Assembly (NCBI RefSeq): GCF_035987325.1
Contig: NZ_CP108488.1
Span: forward strand, 7,316,001 to 7,380,000
Origin: Streptomyces sp. NBC_01244
GTDB lineage: Bacteria > Actinomycetota > Actinomycetes > Streptomycetales > Streptomycetaceae
Direction: 5' to 3'
Length of the DNA: 64,000 bases
Positions 6,573-14,219 of the stretch are shown here, piece after piece. Position numbers and translations under genes: made by a program. Position 1 is the first letter of the stretch. Each line of letters begins with the position of its first letter. The notes below the pieces were generated by a model, which saw nothing but the letters and a program-made list of their open reading frames with translations, did not search any database and was not told where the DNA came from.

Positions 6573-8435
6573 ATGACCTCGCGCCTCGCCGTTCCCGCGG
6601 CCCCTCCCACGGTGCCCGCAGCCACCCCCGCGGCCCCCGCCGCACCCCCGGCCGCCCGGACCGCGCCCGCGGCCTCTGCGGCTTCCGCCGTGGCGGTGGC
6701 GGCCGTGCCCGCCGCGTCTGCGGCTACGGCTGTGCCCGCGGCCGTGCGGGCCGCACCTGCCGCTTCTGCGGCTTCCGCCGTACCCGCGGCCGTGCGGGCC
6801 GCGCCCGCCGCTTCCGCCGTACCCGCGACCGTGCAGGCCGCACCTGCCACTCCTGCGGCTTCTGCTGTGCCTGCGGCCGTGGCGGCCGCGCCCACCGCCT
6901 CTGCGGCTTCTGCCGTGGTTGCTGGTCCGGGGTTAGCCGTGGGCCGGGATCCGGCTCCTGCCGCAGCTCCGGACTCGGCCTCGGCGCCTGCGCCGGCCCA
7001 AGTTCCGGCCCCGGTCCCCCTCCCGGGGCGGGTTCCCGCTCAAGCTCTGGCCCCGGGTCAGGCTCAGGCCCCGACCCCGACCCCGACCCTGGCCCTGGCC
7101 GAGGCCCCGGTTCCGGCTCAGGGGTTGGCCCCCGTTCCTGCCGCAGCTCCGGTCTCGGCCTCGGCGCCTGCGCCGGCCCAAGTTCCGGCCCCGGCCCAAG
7201 TCCCGGCCCCGGGTCAGACCCCGGCCCTGGGGCGGGTTCCCGCTCAAGCCCCGGCCCCGGGCCAGGCTCCGGCCCCGGCCGCGGGTCAGGTTCCGCCCGC
7301 CGCAGGCGCCACGCATTTGCGGCCGGCCGTCACCGAGTTGCGGCTCTCCGCCTACGGGGCGCACCGCGGGGCCCGGTTCGCCCTCGGTCCCGTCACCCTC
7401 TTCGCCGGGCCGAGCGGGAGCGGCAAGTCCCAGGTGCTGGAGGCCTACGGAGCGCTGGCCGCCCTGGGCGCCGGGGCCACCCTCGACGAGGTGTTCCCCG
7501 ACCCGCGGGCGCGGATCCCCGACCGGGCGGTGCCCGACGCCGAGCGGCGCCGGGGGTTCCGGATCGGCTGTACGGTGGACGGCCCCGCCGGGCCGGTCCG
7601 GCTCGACCTCGCCGTCCAGGCGGAGCCCGCGCTGCGGATCGTCGGCGAACGGCTCTCGGCGGGCGGACAGGTCCTCCTCGCCACCGCGCTGCGCGACCCC
7701 GGGCGACGGTCCGTCCAGGCGGCCTGGCTGACCGGCGGAGCCACCGGGGTCACCCGGGCCCCGCTGCCCGACGACCGGCTCGGGACCGCGCTGCTCCCGC
7801 TGCGCGTGGCCGGGGCCACGGAGGGGCAGCGGCAGGTGCTGGCCGCCGCCGAGCAAGTGGTGGTCGCACTGCGCTCGGTGTTCCCCTGCGACCCCCGCCC
7901 GGAGCGGATGCGGGAGCCGGTCGTGCCGGGGGAGGGGCGGCTCCTGGGCGACTGCGCCAACCTGGCCGACGTGCTGCGCCGGACCCGCCTGGAGTGCGGC
8001 ACCCGGTACGGGCTGCTGACCGGGGCCGCCCGTACCGGCTGCGCGGGGTGGGTGGCCGGGCTGGACGTACGGGCCCCCGAGGGCGGCCCGGTCACCGGCC
8101 TGCTGGACCGCGGGCCGGGCAGGCCCGCCACCGAGCTGGCCCGGCTGGGCGCGGGCGAGCTGCGCTTCCTGGCCCTCGCGCTGGTGCTGTTGACGGGGCC
8201 GGGGGTCCTGGACGTGGATCCGGCGGCCGAACTGCCGTCCGCACGCCAGGTGCTGACGGTGCTCGCGGACGGCTTCGACCGGGACCTGGACGGCCGGCAG
8301 ACCGCCGAACTGCTGCGGTTGGCCGTACTGGCCTGCGGGCGCGGGCAGGTCAGGCTGGCGGCCTCGGCGGGCGAGGCCTGCGCGACGGCCGCCCGGGGGG
8401 TCGCGGGGATCTCGGTGGTAGACCTGGGTGCATGA
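6573..8435 (+). CDS. RecF/SMC-like AAA family ATPase with a very long Ala/Pro/Val-rich N-terminal tail
   Basis: 620 residues. About residues 1-250 are almost only Ala, Pro, Val, Ser and Gln in repeating blocks (for example SASAPAPAQVPAP twice). From about 251 a compact ATPase begins: TELRLSAYGAHRGARFALG, P-loop AGPSGSGKS, and a LARLGAGELRFLALALVLL segment that resembles the signature of RecF/SMC-type ABC ATPases. Homologues I recall start near this point, and no ATG/GTG is available there, so the tail is either a real repeat expansion or the ATPase uses an undetected start. The tail has more T-ending codons than its neighbours. It overlaps the MazG-like gene by ATGA, so the two are co-translated. 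Function unknown. Confidence 0.7.
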   Translation: MTSRLAVPAAPPTVPAATPAAPAAPPAARTAPAASAASAVAVAAVPAASAATAVPAAVRAAPAASAASAVPAAVRAAPAASAVPATVQAAPATPAASAVPAAVAAAPTASAASAVVAGPGLAVGRDPAPAAAPDSASAPAPAQVPAPVPLPGRVPAQALAPGQAQAPTPTPTLALAEAPVPAQGLAPVPAAAPVSASAPAPAQVPAPAQVPAPGQTPALGRVPAQAPAPGQAPAPAAGQVPPAAGATHLRPAVTELRLSAYGAHRGARFALGPVTLFAGPSGSGKSQVLEAYGALAALGAGATLDEVFPDPRARIPDRAVPDAERRRGFRIGCTVDGPAGPVRLDLAVQAEPALRIVGERLSAGGQVLLATALRDPGRRSVQAAWLTGGATGVTRAPLPDDRLGTALLPLRVAGATEGQRQVLAAAEQVVVALRSVFPCDPRPERMREPVVPGEGRLLGDCANLADVLRRTRLECGTRYGLLTGAARTGCAGWVAGLDVRAPEGGPVTGLLDRGPGRPATELARLGAGELRFLALALVLLTGPGVLDVDPAAELPSARQVLTVLADGFDRDLDGRQTAELLRLAVLACGRGQVRLAASAGEACATAARGVAGISVVDLGA

Positions 8436-8824
8436 CTGAAGAGCGTGGAGTGACCGAGGACGACAGGGGAGCCGACGAGCGGATCGACCGGCTCCAGCGG
8501 CGGCTCGCCGAGTTCGCGGCGGCGCGCGGGTGGGAGCCCTTCCACACGCCCAAGAACCTGGCGGTGGCGCTGAGCGTCGAGGCGGCCGAACTGGTGGAAA
8601 TCTTCCAGTGGCTGACGCCGGAACAGTCCGCCGCGGTCATGGAGGAGCCGGACACCGCACACAGAGTGGCCGATGAGGTGGCCGACGTGCTCGCCTACCT
8701 GCTGCAGTTCTGTGAGGTCCTCGGGGTCGATGTGCTGGATGCGCTCGCCGCGAAGATCGAGCGGAACGAGCTGAGGTTCCCCGTCCCGGGCGCTCCGGGG
8801 GCAGATCGTCACTCTTCGGAGTGA
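8432..8824 (+). CDS. MazG-like nucleotide pyrophosphohydrolase
   Basis: A 130-residue all-alpha NTP-PPase. The motif set is WEPFHTPKNLAVALSVEAAELVEIFQW (residues about 34-60, giving the ExxE metal site EAAELVE) and DEVADVLAYLLQFCEVLGVD (the ExxD site). Such enzymes hydrolyse (d)NTPs or modified nucleotides to monophosphate and PPi. The ATG overlaps the ATPase stop (ATGA), so it is expected to be expressed with that ATPase. Confidence 0.9.
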   Translation: MTEERGVTEDDRGADERIDRLQRRLAEFAAARGWEPFHTPKNLAVALSVEAAELVEIFQWLTPEQSAAVMEEPDTAHRVADEVADVLAYLLQFCEVLGVDVLDALAAKIERNELRFPVPGAPGADRHSSE

Positions 8825-8948
8825 TGGCGATATCCACAACCATCTTCGGTGTCCACAATTTCCGAATACCCCTGGCTTTACCGGCCCGTTGCCCTCACTC
8901 TGGGTAGTGGAGAGAACGGCAAGATGTCGTGCGGACGGGGGACGGCAT

Positions 8949-9434
8949 ATGGACGCGGTACGGCTCATCGCAGCCGGCCGGCACGCGCTGGCGCAGAGCG
9001 GGGCTGCATGGGACATCGTGGGCGAGGCCTGGCAGGCGCAGGCCCTCGCGCAGGGGATAGGGAGCTGGCTGGCGGTCACCGGACCGCCGGAGCTGAGATC
9101 GGAGGCACGGGGGCTGGGTGAAGCGGGGGGAAGAGGCTGCGGGGTACTCGACCGGGCGGCCCTGCGCGGAGAGGGCTATGCGCCCGATCTCCCGCCGCGC
9201 GCGGCGCAGTTGACCGAGGTGACGGACGCCCGGCAGGCGTTGCTCGGGCTCCAGGCGCTGCTCGGCGAGGTGGGCATAGCGCTGGTCGGAGTGGCCTGCG
9301 GGACGGACGACGAGGGTCTGTACTGGCAGTGCATAGAGTCGATAGACGCGGCCGACGAGTCGAGCGACCGGGTCCGGGCGATCCTGCGGCGGATGGCCGT
9401 GCGCGAGCGGGGATCCGCCTCCGGCGTGGCCTGA
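8949..9434 (+). CDS. DUF6099-family hypothetical protein
   Basis: A 161-residue, mostly helical cytoplasmic protein of a Streptomyces-specific conserved family (start MDAVRLIAAGRHALAQS; C-terminal half GLYWQCIESIDAADESSDRV). The ATG at 8949 has GACGGGGGA upstream; in-frame starts further upstream would run into the promoter region. No catalytic motif seen and no known function. The preceding 124 bases hold only weak promoter-like sequence. Confidence 0.7.
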   Translation: MDAVRLIAAGRHALAQSGAAWDIVGEAWQAQALAQGIGSWLAVTGPPELRSEARGLGEAGGRGCGVLDRAALRGEGYAPDLPPRAAQLTEVTDARQALLGLQALLGEVGIALVGVACGTDDEGLYWQCIESIDAADESSDRVRAILRRMAVRERGSASGVA

Positions 9435-9451
9435 GCCGGGGTGTTTCGGTG

Positions 9452-9477
9452 GGGTCCCGCCGCGCGCGACGGGACCC
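9452..9477. terminator. Bidirectional hairpin between convergent genes
   Basis: GGGTCCCG / CGGGACCC 8-bp perfect stem with a 10-base loop lies between the stop of the DUF6099-family gene and the stop of the minus-strand small gene, the expected place for a shared terminator. Confidence 0.6.
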
Positions 9478-9483
9478 GGGCGG

Positions 9484-9771
9484 TCAGGAGGGCCGGCAGG
9501 ACGGGCGGTCTTCGCTCTCCGGGGTACGGCGCCCCTGGGACAGCGCAGCGCCGGGGCTGCGGTCGGTCGAGGACTGGAGGTCGGCGTCGAGCTGCGAGAG
9601 GTCGGCGTTCAGCGCTGCCATCAGCTCTTCCATCTGCTGCAGCAGGCCCTTCGGCGCGCCACCCTGTGCGGGTACCGCGGGCTCCTGGCGTGCGTGGTCG
9701 TGCGCTGCCTGCCCGGTCTCACAGTCCTGACGGGATTGCCGGTGGGTCTCCGGCGCGGACTCCTGGGACAT
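9484..9771 (-). CDS. Small hypothetical protein with a C-terminal coiled-coil-like helix
   Basis: 95 residues, starting MSQESAPETHRQSRQ. The ATG at 9771 is chosen because GAGGAG lies 6 bases upstream. The first half is polar and probably disordered; residues about 47-70 (GLLQQMEELMAALNADLSQL) form an amphipathic helix with heptad leucines. No signal peptide or known domain. Low-complexity ends mean it could be rapidly evolving. Function unknown. Confidence 0.55.
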   Translation of the reverse strand: MSQESAPETHRQSRQDCETGQAAHDHARQEPAVPAQGGAPKGLLQQMEELMAALNADLSQLDADLQSSTDRSPGAALSQGRRTPESEDRPSCRPS

Positions 9772-9973
9772 GGCGGCCTCCTCGGCCCTGGCCCTTCCGG
9801 GAGGTGGAAGGGGGCGGTGGACGCACCGGCGAAGGCCGCCGGCGCGCGGGCCGGGCGGTCCGGCTCCGTCCGAGCCAACGATCCCCATCCGGGCTGGTCA
9901 CTGGCGCGGGCAGCGGGGAGTGCCCGGTGGACTCAGATTCACCCGGCCGGGGCCGAAAGGGCAGGATGGAGAC

Positions 9974-10897
9974 ATGGATCTCCGTATCTTCACCGAGCCC
10001 CAGCAGGGCGCGAGCTACGACACCCTCCTGAGCGTCGCCAAGGCCACCGAGGACCTGGGCTTCGGAGCCTTCTTCCGCTCGGACCACTACTTGAGCATGG
10101 GCGCGGCCGACGGTCTGCCCGGTCCCACCGACGCCTGGATCACCCTGGCGGGCCTGGCCCGCGAGACCAAGCGGATCCGGCTGGGCACGCTGATGACGGC
10201 CGGCACCTTCCGGCTCCCCGGCGTGCTCGCCATCCAGGTCGCGCAGGTCGACCAGATGTCGGGTGGCCGGATCGAACTCGGCCTGGGTGCGGGCTGGTTC
10301 GAGGAGGAGCACAAGGCGTACGGCATTCCCTTCCCGGCCGAGCGCCTCGCCCGGCTGGAGGAGCAGCTGGAGATCGTCACCGGCCTGTGGGCCACCGAGC
10401 CCGGCGCGACCTTCGACTTCAGGGGCGTCCACTACCAGGTGGAGAACTCCCCGGCGCTGCCCAAGCCGGCCCAGGACAAGATCCCGGTCCTGATCGGCGG
10501 CCACGGCGCGAAGCGCACCCCGCGCCTCGCCGCCCGGTACGCGGACGAGTTCAACATGCCCTTCGCATCGATCGCGGACAGCCAGCGGCAGTTCGGCCGG
10601 GTTCGCGCGGCCGCCGAGCAGGCCGGCCGCAAGCCCGCCGACCTCGTCTACTCCAACGCCCTCGTCGTGTGCGTGGGCAAGGACGACGCCGAGGTGGCGC
10701 GGCGGGCCGCCGCGATCGGCCGCGACGTGGCGGAGCTCAAGGCCAACGGCCTGGCGGGCTCCCCGGCCGAGGTCGTCGACCGGATCGGAGCCTACGAGGC
10801 GGTCGGCTCCTCCCGCCTCTACCTCCAGCTGCTCGACCTCGGCGATCTGGACCACCTGGAGCTGATCTCCTCCCGGGTCCAGTCCCAGCTCGGCTGA
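9974..10897 (+). CDS. LLM-class F420-dependent oxidoreductase
   Basis: A 307-residue luciferase-like TIM-barrel protein. Features typical of the F420 branch are MDLRIFTEPQQGASYD, FGAFFRSDHYL, GTLMTAGTFRLPGVLAIQVAQVD and SGGRIELGLGAGWFEEEH. These enzymes transfer hydride from F420H2 to small molecules. The ATG at 9974 lies after GGATGGAGAC; longer in-frame starts would add a proline/arginine leader. It is followed 14 bases later by homocysteine S-methyltransferase, probably only co-transcribed. Substrate unknown. Confidence 0.9.
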   Translation: MDLRIFTEPQQGASYDTLLSVAKATEDLGFGAFFRSDHYLSMGAADGLPGPTDAWITLAGLARETKRIRLGTLMTAGTFRLPGVLAIQVAQVDQMSGGRIELGLGAGWFEEEHKAYGIPFPAERLARLEEQLEIVTGLWATEPGATFDFRGVHYQVENSPALPKPAQDKIPVLIGGHGAKRTPRLAARYADEFNMPFASIADSQRQFGRVRAAAEQAGRKPADLVYSNALVVCVGKDDAEVARRAAAIGRDVAELKANGLAGSPAEVVDRIGAYEAVGSSRLYLQLLDLGDLDHLELISSRVQSQLG

Positions 10898-10911
10898 CGG
10901 GAGAGACGACC

Positions 10912-11823
10912 GTGCCCCGCGCCTCCCGTCCGCTCGCCGAGGCCCTGGCCGGCCCCGGCGGGCGGACCGTGCTCCTGGACGGCGGGCTGAGCAACCAGCT
11001 CGCCGACCAGGGCTGCGACCTGTCCGGAGGCCTCTGGACGGGCCGGGTCCTCGCCGAGCGGCCGGAGCAGGTGACGGCCGCCCACACCGCCTACGCGCGG
11101 GCCGGCGCCGAGGTGCTGATCACCGCGAGCTACCAGGTGGGGTACGCCGCCTTCGCCCGGCGCGGCTACGGCCCGGCCCGTACGACGGCCCTGCTGCGGC
11201 GCAGCGTCCGGCTGGCCGACGCGGCGGCCCGGGCCGCCGAGCACGAGGTGTGGGTCGCCGCGTCCGTGGGCCCGTACGGGGCGGTGCTGGCGGACGGCTC
11301 CGAGTACCGGGGCCGGTACGGCCTGAGCGTGCGCGAGCTGGCCGGCTTCCACCGGCCCCGGATCGCGGCGCTGCTGGCCGAGGGCCCCGACGTCCTGGCG
11401 CTGGAGACCGTCCCGGACACCATCGAGGCCGAAGCCCTGCTCACCGTCCTCGCGGAGACCGGCGCCCGGGCCTGGCTGAGCTACACGGTGGAGGGCGGCC
11501 GCACCCGGGCGGGCCAGCCCCTGACCGAGGCCTTCGCCCTCGCCGCCGGGTCCCCGCAGGTCATCGCCGTCGGCGTGAACTGCTGCGACCCGGCGGAGGT
11601 CCTGCCCGCCCTGGAAGCGGCCGCCGCCGTCACCGCCGAACCGCTGCTGGCGTACCCCAACGACGGCTCGGTCTGGGACGCGGCGACCCAGACCTGGCAG
11701 GCCCCGGCCACCCCGGCCCCCTGGCCCACGGCCGCCTGGCACCGCACCGGCGCCCGCCTCATCGGCGGCTGCTGCCGCATCGGCCCCGACCGCATCGCGG
11801 AACTGGCCGTTACGCTCCGCTGA
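10912..11823 (+). CDS. mmuM: Homocysteine S-methyltransferase
   Basis: A 303-residue MmuM-type enzyme that methylates homocysteine to methionine using S-methylmethionine or SAM. Seen: the N-terminal LLDGGLSNQL, and zinc ligands Cys in VGVNCCDP (about 223) and the C-terminal GGCCRIGPDRI pair. The GTG start follows CGGGAGAGACGAC, 14 bases after the oxidoreductase stop. The 3' end overlaps the convergent small gene by 14 bases. Confidence 0.92.
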   Translation: MPRASRPLAEALAGPGGRTVLLDGGLSNQLADQGCDLSGGLWTGRVLAERPEQVTAAHTAYARAGAEVLITASYQVGYAAFARRGYGPARTTALLRRSVRLADAAARAAEHEVWVAASVGPYGAVLADGSEYRGRYGLSVRELAGFHRPRIAALLAEGPDVLALETVPDTIEAEALLTVLAETGARAWLSYTVEGGRTRAGQPLTEAFALAAGSPQVIAVGVNCCDPAEVLPALEAAAAVTAEPLLAYPNDGSVWDAATQTWQAPATPAPWPTAAWHRTGARLIGGCCRIGPDRIAELAVTLR

Positions 11824-12232
11824 GGTCCCAGCGCACGCCCGGCGATCCGCCGCCCGAGGCCACGAGCGTGCCCATCTCCGCCTCCACGGCGGCCAGTTCC
11901 TCCGGACGCTCCATCAGGAGCAGCTGTTCGCGGTAGTGCACCAGCGCGGTGAGGAGGAGCTGGGTCTCCTCGGGTTCCAGCGCGCACATCCGGCGTGCGG
12001 CGGCGACGGACTCGGCGCGCAGGCTGAGTGCTATCCCGGGCCGGTGGGCGAACTCCTGACGGCTGTACGCGAACAACGCGGCCGCCAGCAGCGGCAGATA
12101 GGCCAACGGACTCACCCGGACGAGGACGCGATAGGCGGCCACCCGCTCCCGGACGGGCAGCGTGCCCGATCCGAGGAGCGCCACCCGGGCTCGCAGCACG
12201 GCGTCGTGATTGATGTTCTCCGTGGGATTCAT
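11810..12232 (-). CDS. Hypothetical protein, helical
   Basis: 140 residues with long amphipathic helices (ERVAAYRVLVRVSPLAYLPLLAAALFAYSRQ is split here only for length; later LLLTALVHYREQLLLMERPEEL). Leucine/alanine richness suggests a helical-repeat or TPR-like fold, but no motif is decisive. No signal peptide. It converges on and overlaps mmuM by 14 bases. I do not recognise the family. Confidence 0.55.
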   Translation of the reverse strand: MNPTENINHDAVLRARVALLGSGTLPVRERVAAYRVLVRVSPLAYLPLLAAALFAYSRQEFAHRPGIALSLRAESVAAARRMCALEPEETQLLLTALVHYREQLLLMERPEELAAVEAEMGTLVASGGGSPGVRWDLSGA

Positions 12233-12342
12233 AGGGGAGATTTTGTGATCCGCGCGGGGCCCCGGACAAGGCTGATCGGCTGTGCCGTCCGTCCTACGAA
12301 AACGGCCTCTGACCTGTCATGATGGAGACGTCATCACCCTGA

Positions 12343-12385
12343 GGACCCGACACGGGACCCGGCACGGGACCCGATGAGGGACCCG
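12343..12385. repeat. Four spaced GGACCCG repeats upstream region
   Basis: The heptamer GGACCCG occurs four times at roughly 12-bp intervals (12343, 12355, 12367, 12379) between two minus-strand genes. It may be a slipped tandem duplication; no coding or promoter role is evident. Confidence 0.6.
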
Positions 12386-12408
12386 ATCGCGGAGTTTGAC
12401 GACAGGCT

Positions 12409-12654
12409 CTAGTCCTCGCTCATCACCGCCTCGCAGCCGGGGCACACCGAGTCGGCGTACTCCGGCGGGCACCAGGCGTCCGGATGGTCGGACGGCTTCC
12501 AGTCGGCCGTTTCCATGGCGAAGGTGTCCTTGCCGCACATGGTCCGCGGGCCGCGCGCGGAGCCGCCTCCCGGGGCGGTGGGCGCGGCGTGCACCCGGTG
12601 GACGGACCCCGCCACCGGCTGGTCGAGCTCGTACACAACGACGATGCCACTCAT
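12409..12654 (-). CDS. Small hypothetical protein with a Cys-rich zinc-ribbon-like end
   Basis: 81 residues starting MSGIVVVYELDQPVAG. Four cysteines (MCGKDTF, WCPPEYADSVCPGC) are spaced like a zinc ribbon. ATG 12654 is divergent from hen1, 68 bases apart. A short conserved actinobacterial family is likely, but I cannot name it. An RNA-repair link is only suggested by position. Confidence 0.6.
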   Translation of the reverse strand: MSGIVVVYELDQPVAGSVHRVHAAPTAPGGGSARGPRTMCGKDTFAMETADWKPSDHPDAWCPPEYADSVCPGCEAVMSED

Positions 12655-12722
12655 GATTCGACGGTAGGCGCCGCCGGAAAATAGGGCGCGGGCAACACCG
12701 CTGACCAGCAACAATCGCTCGC

Positions 12723-14219
12723 ATGTTCCTGACGATTTCCACGACCGGCACGGCCGAGCGACCCGCCACCGACCTGGGCTTCCTGCTGCACAAGCATCCC
12801 GGCAAGGCGCAGGCGTTCTCCACCTCCCACGGCACCGCCCACGTCTTCTACCCCGAAGCCACGGACGAGCGGTGCACGGCGGGCCTGCTGCTGGAAGTGG
12901 ACCCGGTCGCGCTCGTGCGACGTGGTCAGGGCAAGGGCCAGGGCGGCACGCCGGACGCCGCGCTCGCGCAGTACGTCAACGACCGCCCCTACGCCGCCTC
13001 CTCGCTGCTGGCCGTCGCGCTGAGCGGTGTGTTCCGCAGCGCGCTGAAGGGGCAGTGCGCGGCCCGCCCCGAGCTGCCCGACGAGGTGCGCCCCCTGCGC
13101 ATCGAGATCCCGGTGCTGCCCGCCCGGGGCGGCGCCGAGCTCGTGCGCCGGCTGTTCGGCCCGCTCGGCTGGGATTCGGTCACGGCCACCCCGGTCGCGC
13201 TCGACGAGACCTTCCCGGAGTGGGGCGACTCCCGGTACGTACGCCTGGTCCTGGAGGGCGAGCTGCGGCTGTCCGACGCGCTGCGCGGCCTGTACGTCCT
13301 GCTGCCCGTCCTCGACGACTCCAAGCACTACTGGATCGCCCCCGACGAGGTGGACAAGCTGCTGCGCGCCGGGGACGGCTGGCTCGCCGAACACCCGGAG
13401 AGCGAGCTGATCACCTCCCGCTACCTGGCACGCCACAAGCGGCTGACCCAGGACGCCCTGGAGCGGCTGGAACTGGTCCGCCTCGCCGAGGCCGACGGCA
13501 GTGAGGTGGAGGAGCTCGACAACGCGGTCGACGAGGCGAGCGACACGGAGGACAAGCCCGTACCGCTCGCCGTGCTGCGACGCGAGGCGATCCTCGCCGC
13601 GCTGGGAGCGGCCGGTGCGGCCCGCGTCCTCGACCTGGGCTGCGGCCAGGGCCAGTTGGTGCAGGCGCTGCTCAAGGACCCGACGTACACCGAGATCGTC
13701 GGCGTGGACGTGTCCGTCCGGGCGCTGAACATCGCCGCGAAGCGGCTGCGGCTGGAGCGGATGGGGGAGCGGCAGAGCTCCCGCGTCCGCCTGACGCAGG
13801 GCTCGCTCGCGTACACCGACAAGCGGCTCGTGGGCTACGACGCGGCCGTGCTCAGCGAGGTCATCGAGCACCTGGACCTGGAGCGGCTGCCCGCCCTGGA
13901 GTACGCGGTGTTCGGCTCGGCCCGCCCCCGCACGGTCCTGGTGACCACCCCGAACGTCGAGTACAACGTCCGCTGGGAGACGCTGCCCGCCGGGCACGTC
14001 CGGCACGGCGACCACCGCTTCGAGTGGACCCGCGAGGAGTTCCGGGCCTGGGCCGGGGACGTCGCCTCCCGGCACGGCTACCGCGTCGAGTACGTCCCCG
14101 TCGGGGACGACGACCCCGAGGTGGGGCCGCCGACCCAGATGGCCGTCTTCACCCTCAACGCCGGCACCACCGGCACCACCGGCACCACCGGCACCCCGAA
14201 GGAGGGCGAGGCAGCATGA
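12723..14219 (+). CDS. hen1: 3'-terminal RNA ribose 2'-O-methyltransferase Hen1
   Basis: 498 residues. The N-terminal module (about 1-240, MFLTISTTGT, then DLGFLLHKHPGKAQAFSTSHG) is the Pnkp-ligase-activating domain. The C-terminal methyltransferase has the SAM motif VLDLGCGQGQ (about 303) and the Hen1 metal triad in SEVIEHL (E, E, H) with a later His in RHGDHRFEW. It methylates the 2'-OH of the broken RNA end before Pnkp seals it, protecting against re-cutting by ribotoxins. The C-terminus ends in GTTGTTGTTGT encoded by a 9-base repeat. Stop overlaps the pnkp start (ATGA). No Shine-Dalgarno is visible at the ATG. Confidence 0.95.
   Translation: MFLTISTTGTAERPATDLGFLLHKHPGKAQAFSTSHGTAHVFYPEATDERCTAGLLLEVDPVALVRRGQGKGQGGTPDAALAQYVNDRPYAASSLLAVALSGVFRSALKGQCAARPELPDEVRPLRIEIPVLPARGGAELVRRLFGPLGWDSVTATPVALDETFPEWGDSRYVRLVLEGELRLSDALRGLYVLLPVLDDSKHYWIAPDEVDKLLRAGDGWLAEHPESELITSRYLARHKRLTQDALERLELVRLAEADGSEVEELDNAVDEASDTEDKPVPLAVLRREAILAALGAAGAARVLDLGCGQGQLVQALLKDPTYTEIVGVDVSVRALNIAAKRLRLERMGERQSSRVRLTQGSLAYTDKRLVGYDAAVLSEVIEHLDLERLPALEYAVFGSARPRTVLVTTPNVEYNVRWETLPAGHVRHGDHRFEWTREEFRAWAGDVASRHGYRVEYVPVGDDDPEVGPPTQMAVFTLNAGTTGTTGTTGTPKEGEAA

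Noticed and set aside
6933..7856. Minus-strand Gly/Arg/Asn-rich frame opposite the ATPase tail
   Set aside because: Mirror image of the Ala/Pro repeat; the ATPase domain on the plus strand has a real P-loop and the frame overlaps it without any motif.
8832..8860. TCCACAA repeats resembling DnaA boxes before the DUF6099-family gene
   Set aside because: Only one is close to the 9-base consensus, they are not clustered, and no dnaA/dnaN genes are near. Not an origin.
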